This document shows positions 7,503 through 13,721 of a DNA stretch of 40,711 nucleotides, piece by piece. The notes below the pieces were generated by a model, which was given only the letters and a program-made list of their open reading frames with translations, had not been told where the DNA came from and searched no databases. This stretch comes from a virus. The translations under genes and the position numbers were made by a program. The stretch covers positions 1 through 40,711 of IMG/VR virus record IMGVR_UViG_3300033553_000789. The stretch is one strand, 5' to 3'. Each line of letters starts with the position of its first letter. Position 1 is the stretch's first letter.

Positions 7503-7897
7503 TTGCTAGCTTCCTTGAAGGTCATGACGCCATCGGCGTCGGGTTGGGTGAATTGCTCGGTGGCGCTGCGCAGGCCGCCGCGTGTGTCTTGCGCATCGCG
7601 CAGGTCCAGCGAATGCTGGCGTGGGTGCTGACGGGTCGGCTCGGCCTCATCGGTGAGCCAGAAGAAGTCTTGCGGCTGCTCGGGCTTCGGTAACTCGAGC
7701 TTGCGGTCCGCCATGATGGTGATCTTGTCGACCTCATTGCCGCCCTTGCTGGCACTGGCGATCTTGATCTTGAGCGTCATGCTGCCGGTGCGCCCAGTGC
7801 TCTGCACGGCCTGCAACAGTTCGTTCAGGTCGCCGGTCAGCCCGGCATGGGTCTGGCCGTCGTTGAGGTCTTGTAAAAACAGGTTGAAAGATTTCAC
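7499..7897 (-). CDS. Hypothetical phage protein paired with DUF2303
   Basis: A 132-residue protein starting at GTG (7897), which overlaps the stop of the upstream gene as GTGA. It begins FNLFLQDLNDGQTHAGLTGD and contains a strand pair TGSMTLKIKIAS and KITIMADRKLELPKP, followed by a charged, probably disordered tail. In related prophages a protein with this layout lies directly upstream of DUF2303, so they may act together; that partnership is inference. No catalytic motif is present. Confidence 0.7.
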   Translation of the reverse strand: MKSFNLFLQDLNDGQTHAGLTGDLNELLQAVQSTGRTGSMTLKIKIASASKGGNEVDKITIMADRKLELPKPEQPQDFFWLTDEAEPTRQHPRQHSLDLRDAQDTRGGLRSATEQFTQPDADGVMTFKEASK

Positions 7898-8100
7898 GGA
7901 TATCCTTTGGTGGGGGTGGTGGGTTGAGGGGCGGGTTGAGGGGCGCGGGAAGAAACTTTCCCCGCATGAAAAACAAGCAACTGGCGGCGCAAATCAAACG
8001 CCAGCGCGCGCTCAAAGGTCCATTCGGGCCAGTGCATCGCATCAAAGGCTGCATGCAGTTGCTCAAGGTCGGCGATGACAGGCGTGGGAAGCAGGCTCAT
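7894..8100 (-). CDS. Small hypothetical phage protein
   Basis: A 68-residue protein. I start it at the ATG at 8100 (MSLLPTPVIADLEQLHAAFD), which forms an ATGA overlap with the previous stop, and not at the far upstream start at 8346, which would overlap another convincing gene. The middle, AMHWPEWTFERALAFDLRRQ, looks helical, and the tail is proline-rich. Function unknown. Confidence 0.6.
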   Translation of the reverse strand: MSLLPTPVIADLEQLHAAFDAMHWPEWTFERALAFDLRRQLLVFHAGKVSSRAPQPAPQPTTPTKGYP

Positions 8101-8474
8101 GCCAACCACCTGACCCACAAATACCCCAATGAGCCAGTAATAACGGCCAGGCTGCATGCAACAAGCACCAGGAAGCACCCGCAAACAAACACCCATTCGC
8201 ACCGGCCCCATGGCAACAAAGTGGTATTGCCAGTCGGCAAGGCAGTCATCGGGTTGACGTAGGGCTCGGTCGGATTGCGCAGAATCACGCCTGGCGCATA
8301 GGGCGCTGTGTCGCTTTCGCAATGGTCTGCGGTGGCACAGTTGCACACACCAAGTTCAGCGCAGGTGCGGGGCCGGCTGGCCTTGACGCGCGCCACCGCC
8401 ACCGGCTTGGTGTCATCACCGCACGGGCAGCCAAGCCCTTGCTCACAGGTGCCAAAATCATTGCAGCAGTTCAT
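8097..8474 (-). CDS. Cysteine-rich phage protein with C-terminal membrane segment
   Basis: A 125-residue protein. The start at 8474 (MNCCNDFGTCEQGLGCPCG) is chosen for its ATGA overlap with the preceding stop; an in-frame start at 8522 is less likely. The N-terminal half holds about ten cysteines (CC, C, CPC, CAELGVCNC, HC), a possible metal or redox site. The C-terminus (about 91-125) has a strong hydrophobic segment, CEWVFVCGCFLVLVACSLAV and onward to GYLWVRWLA. It is therefore probably an inner-membrane protein with the cysteine-rich part in the cytoplasm. Similar small proteins are common in Burkholderiales prophages without known role. Confidence 0.65.
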   Translation of the reverse strand: MNCCNDFGTCEQGLGCPCGDDTKPVAVARVKASRPRTCAELGVCNCATADHCESDTAPYAPGVILRNPTEPYVNPMTALPTGNTTLLPWGRCEWVFVCGCFLVLVACSLAVITGSLGYLWVRWLA

Positions 8475-8749
8475 AGCACCACCTTGGCCACAGTGGTCTT
8501 GAAGCCGCGCTTGGTGGCGCACTGCACGCTGCCATCGTCCAGCAGCGTCCAGGCCGCGTTCTCGCCCCCGCAGGCCCTTTGCGCGGCCTTGGCAAAGCGG
8601 GCATCAGCCACGGCGCTTTGGCGGGCGTCCTGCGCTGCCGCAGAGCCATCGCGCATCGCGTCAATCTCGCTCGGGCCAGAGTGGAGGAATGTGCTAGACA
8701 GCACCAGGGCGATCAGGCAGGTGATCAGCCATTCAATCAGGCGGGTCAT
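8471..8749 (-). CDS. Small membrane-anchored or exported phage protein
   Basis: A 92-residue protein with a hydrophobic N-terminus (LIEWLITCLIALVLSSTFL, about 4-22) that could be a signal anchor, followed by a polar alanine-rich helical part and a C-terminal domain (NAAWTLLDDGSVQCATKRGF) with two cysteines (C60 and C79 region). Exported phage proteins of this size are frequent, but I recognise no family. It couples to both neighbours by four-base overlaps. Confidence 0.6.
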   Translation of the reverse strand: MTRLIEWLITCLIALVLSSTFLHSGPSEIDAMRDGSAAAQDARQSAVADARFAKAAQRACGGENAAWTLLDDGSVQCATKRGFKTTVAKVVL

Positions 8750-9159
8750 GCGGCTACTCCCTGAACAGCAGTTGGCGCCTTGCCATAGATCGCCACCATT
8801 TCCTCGCGGCTTTCGGGTACCAGGCGGCTCTGGCGAATCAGCAGCTCGCGCTTCTTGGGGTCGTGCAGGTAAAAAGCCTCGACCGGCTCACCATAAACAC
8901 GCTTGACGCCCTTGGGCTCGACGGCGGTAAAGCTATGGTCGTCGGTCTCAAAATCTGCGTAGTCGAACGTGTCTTTGTTCACGCCCAGGCGCTCAAGCCG
9001 ATAGATGGCCTCACGCTTGGCAGCACTGTGAATCTCACCCCAGTGGTTGATGTAAAACCCAACCTTGACGGCAATGTCAGGGCGCCAGCTCTTGTTGTCG
9101 GGCAACTGGATGTTGACCAGGCACGACACCGTGAAGGGCGGGTAAAGGCAATTTTTCAC
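8746..9159 (-). CDS. Hypothetical phage protein
   Basis: A 137-residue protein starting at GTG (9159), overlapping the antirepressor stop as GTGA. It contains DIAVKVGFYINHWGEIHSAA (about 29-48), a helical REAIYRLERLGV and an acidic DYADFETDDHSF stretch, with a C-terminal EAFYLHDPKKRELLI region. I recognise no function. Coupling to the antirepressor means it is expressed as soon as that promoter fires. Confidence 0.55.
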   Translation of the reverse strand: MKNCLYPPFTVSCLVNIQLPDNKSWRPDIAVKVGFYINHWGEIHSAAKREAIYRLERLGVNKDTFDYADFETDDHSFTAVEPKGVKRVYGEPVEAFYLHDPKKRELLIRQSRLVPESREEMVAIYGKAPTAVQGVAA

Positions 9160-9905
9160 GCCGCCACCTTCATCGTCAGATCACCCGCCAGCTTCGCCAG
9201 ACCCTTGGCTGTGACCAGAACTTGCTCGACCATCTTCACTGTGCCGTCGCCGCGCTCAACGGTCGTGACCTTGTGCTCCAGATAGCCCACCTGAATTCGC
9301 GCCTGGTAAGCAATGAAGCCCGAGCCGCCGGCGCGGCGATAGATCCACTGATGCTCCTGCAGCCACGCAAACAGGCGTTTGGGTTGTACCTGCAAGTCCT
9401 TGGCGGCATTGGTAATGCACATGCTGCCTTCGCTCTCGGTGGCGATCAGGTTCAGGGCGTCCACCTTGGGCGCCTGCTCGGCCACTTGCTTGCGCAGCTC
9501 GATCACCTTGGTGGCGTAGTTCAGCAGCAGGCCGCGCACCATTTCTGGGTCTGCCAGCGCATCCATGGCGCTCATGGGTGCTGGCATTTCCTTGGCGCGG
9601 CGCTCGCACTCAATGAAGTAGCGGCGCACCTCGCGGCCCTTGTCGTTGTTCTCCACCATGGCCAGTTCTTTGGCCATGTCGATGGTCAGGTGGTAGTCGC
9701 TGCTTGGTCTACCGCCTTGGGGGTTATTGATAACTTTATCAATTGTGAAATCTTGGTCTTTAATGAAGCCAAACTTCTCAATGCGGGCTTTGATCCAGTT
9801 AGCAAACTCCTGCTTGCTTTGGACAAAGGCCCATAGTTCCCGTGCGTTTACGGTCTGGACAGACTGCTGGGCAATCTGGCGGGGTTCGATCTTGATGAGT
9901 TGCAA
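9156..9905 (-). CDS. Phage antirepressor: AntA/AntB N-terminal and KilAC C-terminal domains
   Basis: A 249-residue antirepressor. Residues about 18-95 form the AntA/AntB domain (VNARELWAFVQSKQEFANWI, then FGFIKDQDFTI, DYHLTIDMAKELAMVENNDK and REVRRYFIECER). Residues about 130-245 form the KilAC DNA-binding domain (ITNAAKDLQVQPKRLFAWLQ, YRRAGGSGFIAYQARIQ, VLVTAKGLAKLA). Such proteins bind or displace prophage repressors and so switch the phage to lytic growth. The start is TTG at 9905, supported by AAGGAG about seven bases upstream. It is the first gene of the leftward early operon and lies behind a promoter covered by an operator shared with the repressor/cro region. Confidence 0.9.
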   Translation of the reverse strand: MQLIKIEPRQIAQQSVQTVNARELWAFVQSKQEFANWIKARIEKFGFIKDQDFTIDKVINNPQGGRPSSDYHLTIDMAKELAMVENNDKGREVRRYFIECERRAKEMPAPMSAMDALADPEMVRGLLLNYATKVIELRKQVAEQAPKVDALNLIATESEGSMCITNAAKDLQVQPKRLFAWLQEHQWIYRRAGGSGFIAYQARIQVGYLEHKVTTVERGDGTVKMVEQVLVTAKGLAKLAGDLTMKVAA

Positions 9906-9943
9906 ATTTCACTCCTTCGCAGCAACCGTGCTGCAATGGGTGA

Positions 9944-9972
9944 ATTATGCAAACTATTTTGCGCATAGGCAA
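9944..9972 (-). promoter_or_regulatory. Promoter of the antirepressor/early operon
   Basis: On the minus strand a -35 box TTGCCT (9972-9967) is followed by a 17-bp spacer and a -10 box CATAAT (9949-9944, five of six to consensus). The 14-bp operator 9949-9962 fills most of the spacer and touches the -10, so bound repressor would block polymerase. Transcription would begin about 30 bases before the TTG start of the antirepressor. Confidence 0.7.
9949..9962. promoter_or_regulatory. Repressor/Cro operator, early-operon site 1
   Basis: GCAAACTATTTTGC, a near-palindrome (12 of 14 self-complementary) matching the consensus GCAAAMTANTTTGC shared by five sites. It lies between the -35 and -10 boxes of the antirepressor promoter. 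Confidence 0.75.
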
Positions 9973-9981
9973 TGGTTGTTT

Positions 9982-9995
9982 GCAAAATAGTTTGC
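9982..9995. promoter_or_regulatory. Repressor/Cro operator, early-operon site 2
   Basis: GCAAAATAGTTTGC, the exact reverse complement of the site at 9949-9962, with a 33-bp centre spacing. It lies upstream of the -35 box, so it may support cooperative binding. It could also overlap a weak rightward promoter (TTGCAA 9981-9986, TAGAAA 10005-10010). Confidence 0.75.
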
Positions 9996-10047
9996 TAATT
10001 TTGTAGAAAAGTTCTTTTTGGTACGCTTAAAGTGTATGTTTCAAGCC

Positions 10048-10315
10048 ATGCAAATCACCTGCACCCAACACGCACAGGCGCCATGGCCGAGCGGGGCATC
10101 AGCAAAGCAGAGGCAGAGGCCACCCTGGTGCAACCCGTGCGCCCGTGGTGGTGCCAAAGCGGCGACCCGGTCGGCCGGCGGCTGAAGTCAAGCGCCCCAT
10201 GGTGTCGCTGCGCATGGACCCTGATGTGCTTGAAAAACTGCGCGCCCTGGGCCCGGGCTGGCAAACCCGGGTGAATGCCTATTTGCGCCAGATGACGGAG
10301 CAGGGCCGGGTCTAG
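10048..10315 (+). pseudogene. Remnant of a DUF4258-type toxin joined to a BrnA-like antitoxin end
   Basis: Three reading frames together make one recognisable story. From 10048 the codons give MQITCTQHAQA; a one-base shift at about 10081 then gives MAERGISKAEAEATL, together the start of a DUF4258-type toxin (usual motif HA-x-RMAERGIS). In a third frame (about 10145-10315) follows KRRPGRPAAEVKRPMVSLRM and then DPDVLEKLRALGPGWQTRVN, the DNA-binding end of a BrnA antitoxin, ending at the TAG at 10313-10315. The toxin is frameshifted and truncated. The BrnA part could still be made from GTG at about 10145 or from ATG at 10199 (38 residues). Its stop codon overlaps the convergent DUF3037 stop (CTAG). 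Confidence 0.55.
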
Positions 10316-11148
10316 TTGGCCTGCTTGGCCCATTCGTCGATCGATTGCGCCAGCGCGGGCGCATCGTAGGCCACGTCTAAAAACATGCTTTTTGGCGTGC
10401 GAAAGGCAATGCTGTCAATCACGGCGTCAATCTGTTTGACCGCCTCTTTGCTGGCCGTGGGCGAGCGCAGTATAAAAATGCCCATGTGCTTCTTTTGCCG
10501 GTAGCGCGCGGCGCACTCCAGATCGAGCACGCTGTCGAGCAGGTGGTTTTTCAATGTGGTGTGTGAAAAGTACGCGCTGCGCACCGTGCCTACACCGTTG
10601 CGCGGTTGCAATGGCACACGCATGGTGCGGGGCCCGCGCTCGGTGTTGACGATCACCTGCGGCGTGTTGGCCAGCAGCTCCATGTCCAGGCCTCTGGCGA
10701 GTTTGATGGCGTCGCTCACCGCCGTCAGCGCCTGTTCGTCGTCCATCATGTCGGCGCCAGCCGCCTGGCGCTGGGGCAGGGCCGCCGTCACTTGGTCGGC
10801 AAAGGTGCCGTTCACCAGGTCGTCAAGCGTGGAGTTGTAGTAGGGCGTAGGCTCGTCAAACACCACCTGCTGCGTCGGAGACGCAGCGCCCGCCAGTGCA
10901 GCCTCTCCTGCGGCCTGGGCCAGCAAAACCACATTGACAGCGCTTTCTCCGTAAAAGCAGGCCAGCCTGCCAGGCTCGGTGATGACTTTCACCTTGCGCT
11001 GGCCGTTGTTGCTGATGGCGCATACCCCGATATTGAACTGTTCCCGGGTGAATATGTCAGGTATGCAGCGCATCACAAACACCATCCCGGCCGCCTGCAT
11101 GTAGCCGGTGGATGCTGTTGCGGTAGGGGTGATGCCGGGGATGTTCAT
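10312..11148 (-). CDS. DUF3037-like protein, partner of the HipA-like kinase
   Basis: A 278-residue protein. Its N-terminus, FVMRCIPDIFTREQFNIGVC (about 24-43), matches the DUF3037 hallmark, in which an aromatic/basic strand is followed by P-D-x4-E-x-x-NIGV. The rest is mixed: a segment about the processing of QVVFDEPTPYYNSTLDDLVN, and a C-terminal half with YFSHTTLKNHLLDSVLDLEC. DUF3037 proteins are, to my knowledge, frequently encoded next to HipA_2-type kinases, as here, where the ATG overlaps the kinase stop as ATGA. Biochemical role unknown; a regulator, antitoxin or substrate of the kinase are options. The member is longer than a minimal DUF3037 (about 120 residues), so a second domain may be present. 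Confidence 0.65.
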   Translation of the reverse strand: MNIPGITPTATASTGYMQAAGMVFVMRCIPDIFTREQFNIGVCAISNNGQRKVKVITEPGRLACFYGESAVNVVLLAQAAGEAALAGAASPTQQVVFDEPTPYYNSTLDDLVNGTFADQVTAALPQRQAAGADMMDDEQALTAVSDAIKLARGLDMELLANTPQVIVNTERGPRTMRVPLQPRNGVGTVRSAYFSHTTLKNHLLDSVLDLECAARYRQKKHMGIFILRSPTASKEAVKQIDAVIDSIAFRTPKSMFLDVAYDAPALAQSIDEWAKQAN

Positions 11149-11945
11149 ACCAGCAACTGTAAACGTTCTTTAAACCAGTTGGCAAGCGCCAGCGTGCGCC
11201 ACCACACCGCATCCATGGCTATCTGGGTGTCGCCATGGCTGGGGCAGTTCATGGCATTTTTCAAATCAATCTGCGCCTCATAAAAGGCATCGCAAACCAG
11301 TTCGGACGACACAAATAGCCGTTGCTTGGCGGCCTGTGGCACTTGGTCAATGGGGATCAGCTGCTCAATCAATTTAGACACCGACCACTGCGCAGGCAGC
11401 CACTGCTCGGCAGTGCGCCAGTTGCAACCGCCCAAGATGTCGCTGTGGTCTATGGCGACAAAGCTGCTTTTGCCGGTGAACACCAGGTTGCCCAGGTTGC
11501 GGTCGGCGTTGTTCAAAAGCTGGTCGGCGGCAATCAGGGTTGGCATGCAGGCGCAGGCAAACAGGCGCTTGACGAGTTGTGCGTGTTGCTCTGGCTTGTC
11601 GATGTTGTAAATCTGCTTGGGGGTGCCTTCAAAAACAGGGCTGGGCTGACAGCTCACAAAGGCCCAGGCCATGGGTCTGCCGGGTAGCGCCAGCACCGGC
11701 GCCTGCATCAGTGCGGCCCGTGGTTGCGGCACGCCCAGCGCATGCATCAGGGTGTGGCCAAACCATTCGTTGAACAAGCCGCGTGGCGCCTGCGCCGGGT
11801 AGTGTTTGATGTAGGCGCGGCATGGCGGGCCGTCAGGGGGGCGCAGCTCGGCCAGGTGCGTCCAGGCGCGTTGGCCGCCTGACTCAAGCTCGATGGGGCG
11901 GATGTAACAAGTCTCTGGCCATGCAGGCGGGGGGTGCGGCGTCAT
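11145..11945 (-). CDS. HipA-like kinase (HipA_2 type), lysogeny-linked
   Basis: A 266-residue HipA-fold kinase lacking the N-terminal subdomain of classical HipA (about 440 residues). The probable ATP-binding lysine is K47 in RAYIKHYP. The catalytic loop is DQLLNNADRNLGNLVF (141-156), with D148 as candidate base and N153 as metal ligand. FVAIDHSDILGG supplies D166 at the DFG-like position. Classical HipA phosphorylates a tRNA synthetase and stops growth; the targets of the short HipA_2 type are not established. The gene overlaps the repressor stop by ATGA and the DUF3037 start by ATGA, so all three form one transcript that should be active in the lysogen. Toxin, defence or growth-control roles are inference. 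Confidence 0.8.
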   Translation of the reverse strand: MTPHPPPAWPETCYIRPIELESGGQRAWTHLAELRPPDGPPCRAYIKHYPAQAPRGLFNEWFGHTLMHALGVPQPRAALMQAPVLALPGRPMAWAFVSCQPSPVFEGTPKQIYNIDKPEQHAQLVKRLFACACMPTLIAADQLLNNADRNLGNLVFTGKSSFVAIDHSDILGGCNWRTAEQWLPAQWSVSKLIEQLIPIDQVPQAAKQRLFVSSELVCDAFYEAQIDLKNAMNCPSHGDTQIAMDAVWWRTLALANWFKERLQLLV

Positions 11946-12514
11946 TTTTTAAGAAAGTCGGGCATTTCCTCATTGCCGATTTTTTTTGGTGTTGTGGTGC
12001 GCTGGGTGGTATCGCTCATCTTCATGTTTTCACTCACGTGGGTGAAGGCGTCCAGCGTGTCTGCAGCGCTTTGGGTGTCCATGTCGCCCTGGGCCCAGCG
12101 GCGCAGCACGTCGCGCCCGGCCAGTTGCACGTTGGGGTGCAGGGCCTCAACTACGGCGCCCAGCCCGGACAGGACTTCTGCGGTGCTGGAGGCTGCTCTG
12201 GCGCTTCCAATATTTAAACTGACTGCGTTTTTCCGATCGTCTTTCGGGAGTTGATGGGAAGGATTGAAATTCCCGGCCCTTAGTATTTCTGCCGTCGTGC
12301 CCATGGCTTGTGCTAGCGCAACAAGATACCTTGGTGTCTCTAGATTTTTGACAAAAATGCTATCAATGTTCTGACGGTTGCATCTTTTTGCGCTGTCCAA
12401 GTCTGGCTGAAATTTGGCAACTTCGGCCGCCATCGATGCCGTAGTGAACTTGCGCCCATCCACGCGGCTTCTCCAGTCCATGAACTCCTTGACTTGTTCA
12501 GCGAGTGTTTTCAT
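11942..12514 (-). CDS. Prophage repressor (CI-like), no peptidase domain visible
   Basis: A 190-residue putative repressor. I start it at ATG 12514 (MKTLAEQVKEFMDWRSRV); an in-frame start at 12634 would run through the operator region and into cro. The N-terminal 75 residues look like an HTH domain (TTASMAAEVAKFQ, RQNIDSIFVKNLETPRYLVA, LAQAMGTTAEILRAG). The C-terminal part is polar and lacks the Ser/Lys S24-LexA self-cleavage signature. An operator (12516-12529) ends one base before the ATG and no Shine-Dalgarno fits, which recalls the leaderless lambda cI message. Position opposite a Cro-like gene supports the call. Induction by RecA-stimulated cleavage seems unlikely. Confidence 0.75.
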   Translation of the reverse strand: MKTLAEQVKEFMDWRSRVDGRKFTTASMAAEVAKFQPDLDSAKRCNRQNIDSIFVKNLETPRYLVALAQAMGTTAEILRAGNFNPSHQLPKDDRKNAVSLNIGSARAASSTAEVLSGLGAVVEALHPNVQLAGRDVLRRWAQGDMDTQSAADTLDAFTHVSENMKMSDTTQRTTTPKKIGNEEMPDFLKK

Positions 12515-12515
12515 T

Positions 12516-12529
12516 GCAAAACATTTTGC
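12516..12529. promoter_or_regulatory. Operator at the repressor start codon
   Basis: GCAAAACATTTTGC, matching the five-site consensus except at the centre. It abuts the repressor ATG (12514), so binding here would autoregulate the repressor operon, including the HipA-like gene. Confidence 0.7.
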
Positions 12530-12534
12530 ACCAC

Positions 12535-12562
12535 TTGTCGGCAAACTACTTTGCGTTATAGA
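12535..12562 (+). promoter_or_regulatory. Rightward promoter of the cro-like gene
   Basis: A -35 box TTGTCG (12535-12540), a 16-bp spacer and a -10 box TATAGA (12557-12562) precede the Cro-like ATG at 12593. The operator 12541-12554 fills the spacer and the operator 12565-12578 covers the start point, so both regulators could shut it off. Confidence 0.6.
12541..12554. promoter_or_regulatory. Operator in the spacer of the cro promoter
   Basis: GCAAACTACTTTGC, 25 bp centre-to-centre from the site at the repressor start. It sits exactly between the -35 and -10 boxes of the rightward promoter. Confidence 0.75.
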
Positions 12563-12564
12563 AT

Positions 12565-12578
12565 GCAAACTAATTTGC
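12565..12578. promoter_or_regulatory. Operator at the cro transcription start
   Basis: GCAAACTAATTTGC, 24 bp from the previous site, covering the predicted rightward transcription start. A possible leftward -10 (TATAAC, 12560-12555) lies between these two sites. Confidence 0.75.
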
Positions 12579-12592
12579 GGAATGAGTGATTT

Positions 12593-13210
12593 ATGGAACA
12601 AAAATCTGGGATCCAAAGAGCTGTTGATGTTCATGGTGGTAGTGCATCAAAACTAGCATTTGCAATTGGAGGGAACGTTATTCGTCAGCATGTTGAATAT
12701 TGGCTGAAAACTGGACGTGTCCCTGCTGAACACTGCCCCGCCATCGAGCAGGCAACGGGCGGCCTGGTCACATGCGAAGAATTGCGACCCGATGTGCTGT
12801 GGTCCGTGATCAGGGGAAATCCGGCCATCGACCTCGCCACGATTGATCAACCAGCAGCCGAAGCCGCAGCAACTCAAGCGCAAGATGAAGTCGCTGCCAG
12901 CCAGCCGGATGCTCTTGGGTCGATGTTGCGCAAGCAGCACGATCGCGCCGCTGAAGCGCTGAGCGCCAACCCCGACGACCGTATGGCGAAGTTGGTCAAA
13001 GACAACAGGGCGCAGGCACTGCAAGACCTGGCCCCAGTCATCCACACCACCGACACCGGCGCCCTGCGCAGTGGTGCCGAACGCCGCGCCAAAGCGGTCA
13101 ACCGCCGCGCCGAAGAGGTCAACCGCCGCGCCGAAGAGGCCGCCGCCAAACGCGATCGCCGCGCCAAAGGTGGGCCTCCGTTTCAGTCCCTTGAAACGGG
13201 GGTGGCTTGA
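12593..13210 (+). CDS. Cro/YdaS-like regulator with long charged extension
   Basis: The first 75 residues (IQRAVDVHGGSASKLAFAIG, then QHVEYWLKTGRVPAEHCPAI and EQATGGLVTCEELRPDV) are a typical YdaS/Cro-like HTH repressor, as found opposite phage CI genes. Cro proteins normally end near residue 80-100; this one runs to 205. The extension is alanine-rich and helical, then strongly charged, with a tandem repeat VNRRAEE-VNRRAEE (about 169-182) followed by KRDRRAKGG. It may be a coiled coil or nucleic-acid-binding tail. The gene is the first of the rightward early transcript, under three operators. The Cro call is firm; the tail is unexplained. Confidence 0.8.
   Translation: MEQKSGIQRAVDVHGGSASKLAFAIGGNVIRQHVEYWLKTGRVPAEHCPAIEQATGGLVTCEELRPDVLWSVIRGNPAIDLATIDQPAAEAAATQAQDEVAASQPDALGSMLRKQHDRAAEALSANPDDRMAKLVKDNRAQALQDLAPVIHTTDTGALRSGAERRAKAVNRRAEEVNRRAEEAAAKRDRRAKGGPPFQSLETGVA
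13097..13138 (+). repeat. 21-bp tandem repeat in the cro-like gene
   Basis: Two perfect 21-bp copies (each beginning GTCAACCGCCGCGCC) encode VNRRAEE twice. A degenerate third half-copy precedes them at about 13082-13096. Slippage here would change the length of the charged tail without shifting the frame. Confidence 0.8.
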
Positions 13211-13223
13211 GATGGTTTCAACA

Positions 13224-13721
13224 TCACCAGTCCCTGGCTCTTGCGGTAACAACATGCCCAACTGCGATGCCAGTCGCGCTGGGGGTGAGGGTAGTTTTGG
13301 AGTGGCAGATGGGGCAGCTGCAGTAGCTGCCAATGATGCGCAGAATGCCCTTCTTGCCAGCATCGAAGCACGGTTGGCACAGGAAGTGCTCCGGCTCATC
13401 GATCCGATCTGTGAGTTCGGCACGCGGGCGCAGCTTATAGGCAAAGAAATCCCCGACAGTGCCCAGTTTTGCAAGCTGATAACGGGATTCATCGGACTGT
13501 CGGCTTTCCAGCTCGCGTACGCGATTCGAAAGATGGCCGATACGCCCATCTTTGTCGATGATGGCCGTGAGTACCTCGCTAAGCTTGGACTGCAGCTCCA
13601 TGAGCTGATTCGTGAAGTCGATCTGGATGGTCGCCGCTTTTTGGCGGTCGCGCTCATTGACCAACAGCCCGCCCAGCTCAGCGACACCCCGAGCGAGGGC
13701 AATGTATGACGGTATGTCCAT
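13224..13721 (-). CDS. Coiled-coil plus zinc-ribbon phage protein (probable moron)
   Basis: A 165-residue protein on the strand opposite its neighbours. Residues about 4-75 (YIALARGVAELGGLLVNERD, QIDFTNQLMELQSKLSEVLT, IGHLSNRVRELES) form a long helix or coiled coil. The C-terminus (about 110-142) carries CQPCFDAGKKGILR and SYCSCPICHSK, a four-cysteine zinc ribbon. Proteins with this layout are common in prophages as uncharacterised accessory genes. Orientation opposite the lytic transcripts suggests expression in the lysogen. I favour it over the longer antisense frame in this area because of the zinc motif and normal codon pattern. Confidence 0.75.
   Translation of the reverse strand: MDIPSYIALARGVAELGGLLVNERDRQKAATIQIDFTNQLMELQSKLSEVLTAIIDKDGRIGHLSNRVRELESRQSDESRYQLAKLGTVGDFFAYKLRPRAELTDRIDEPEHFLCQPCFDAGKKGILRIIGSYCSCPICHSKTTLTPSATGIAVGHVVTARARDW

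Noticed and set aside
10032-10315. A working toxin-antitoxin operon
   Set aside because: The toxin part needs a frameshift and is far too short; only the antitoxin end could still be made.
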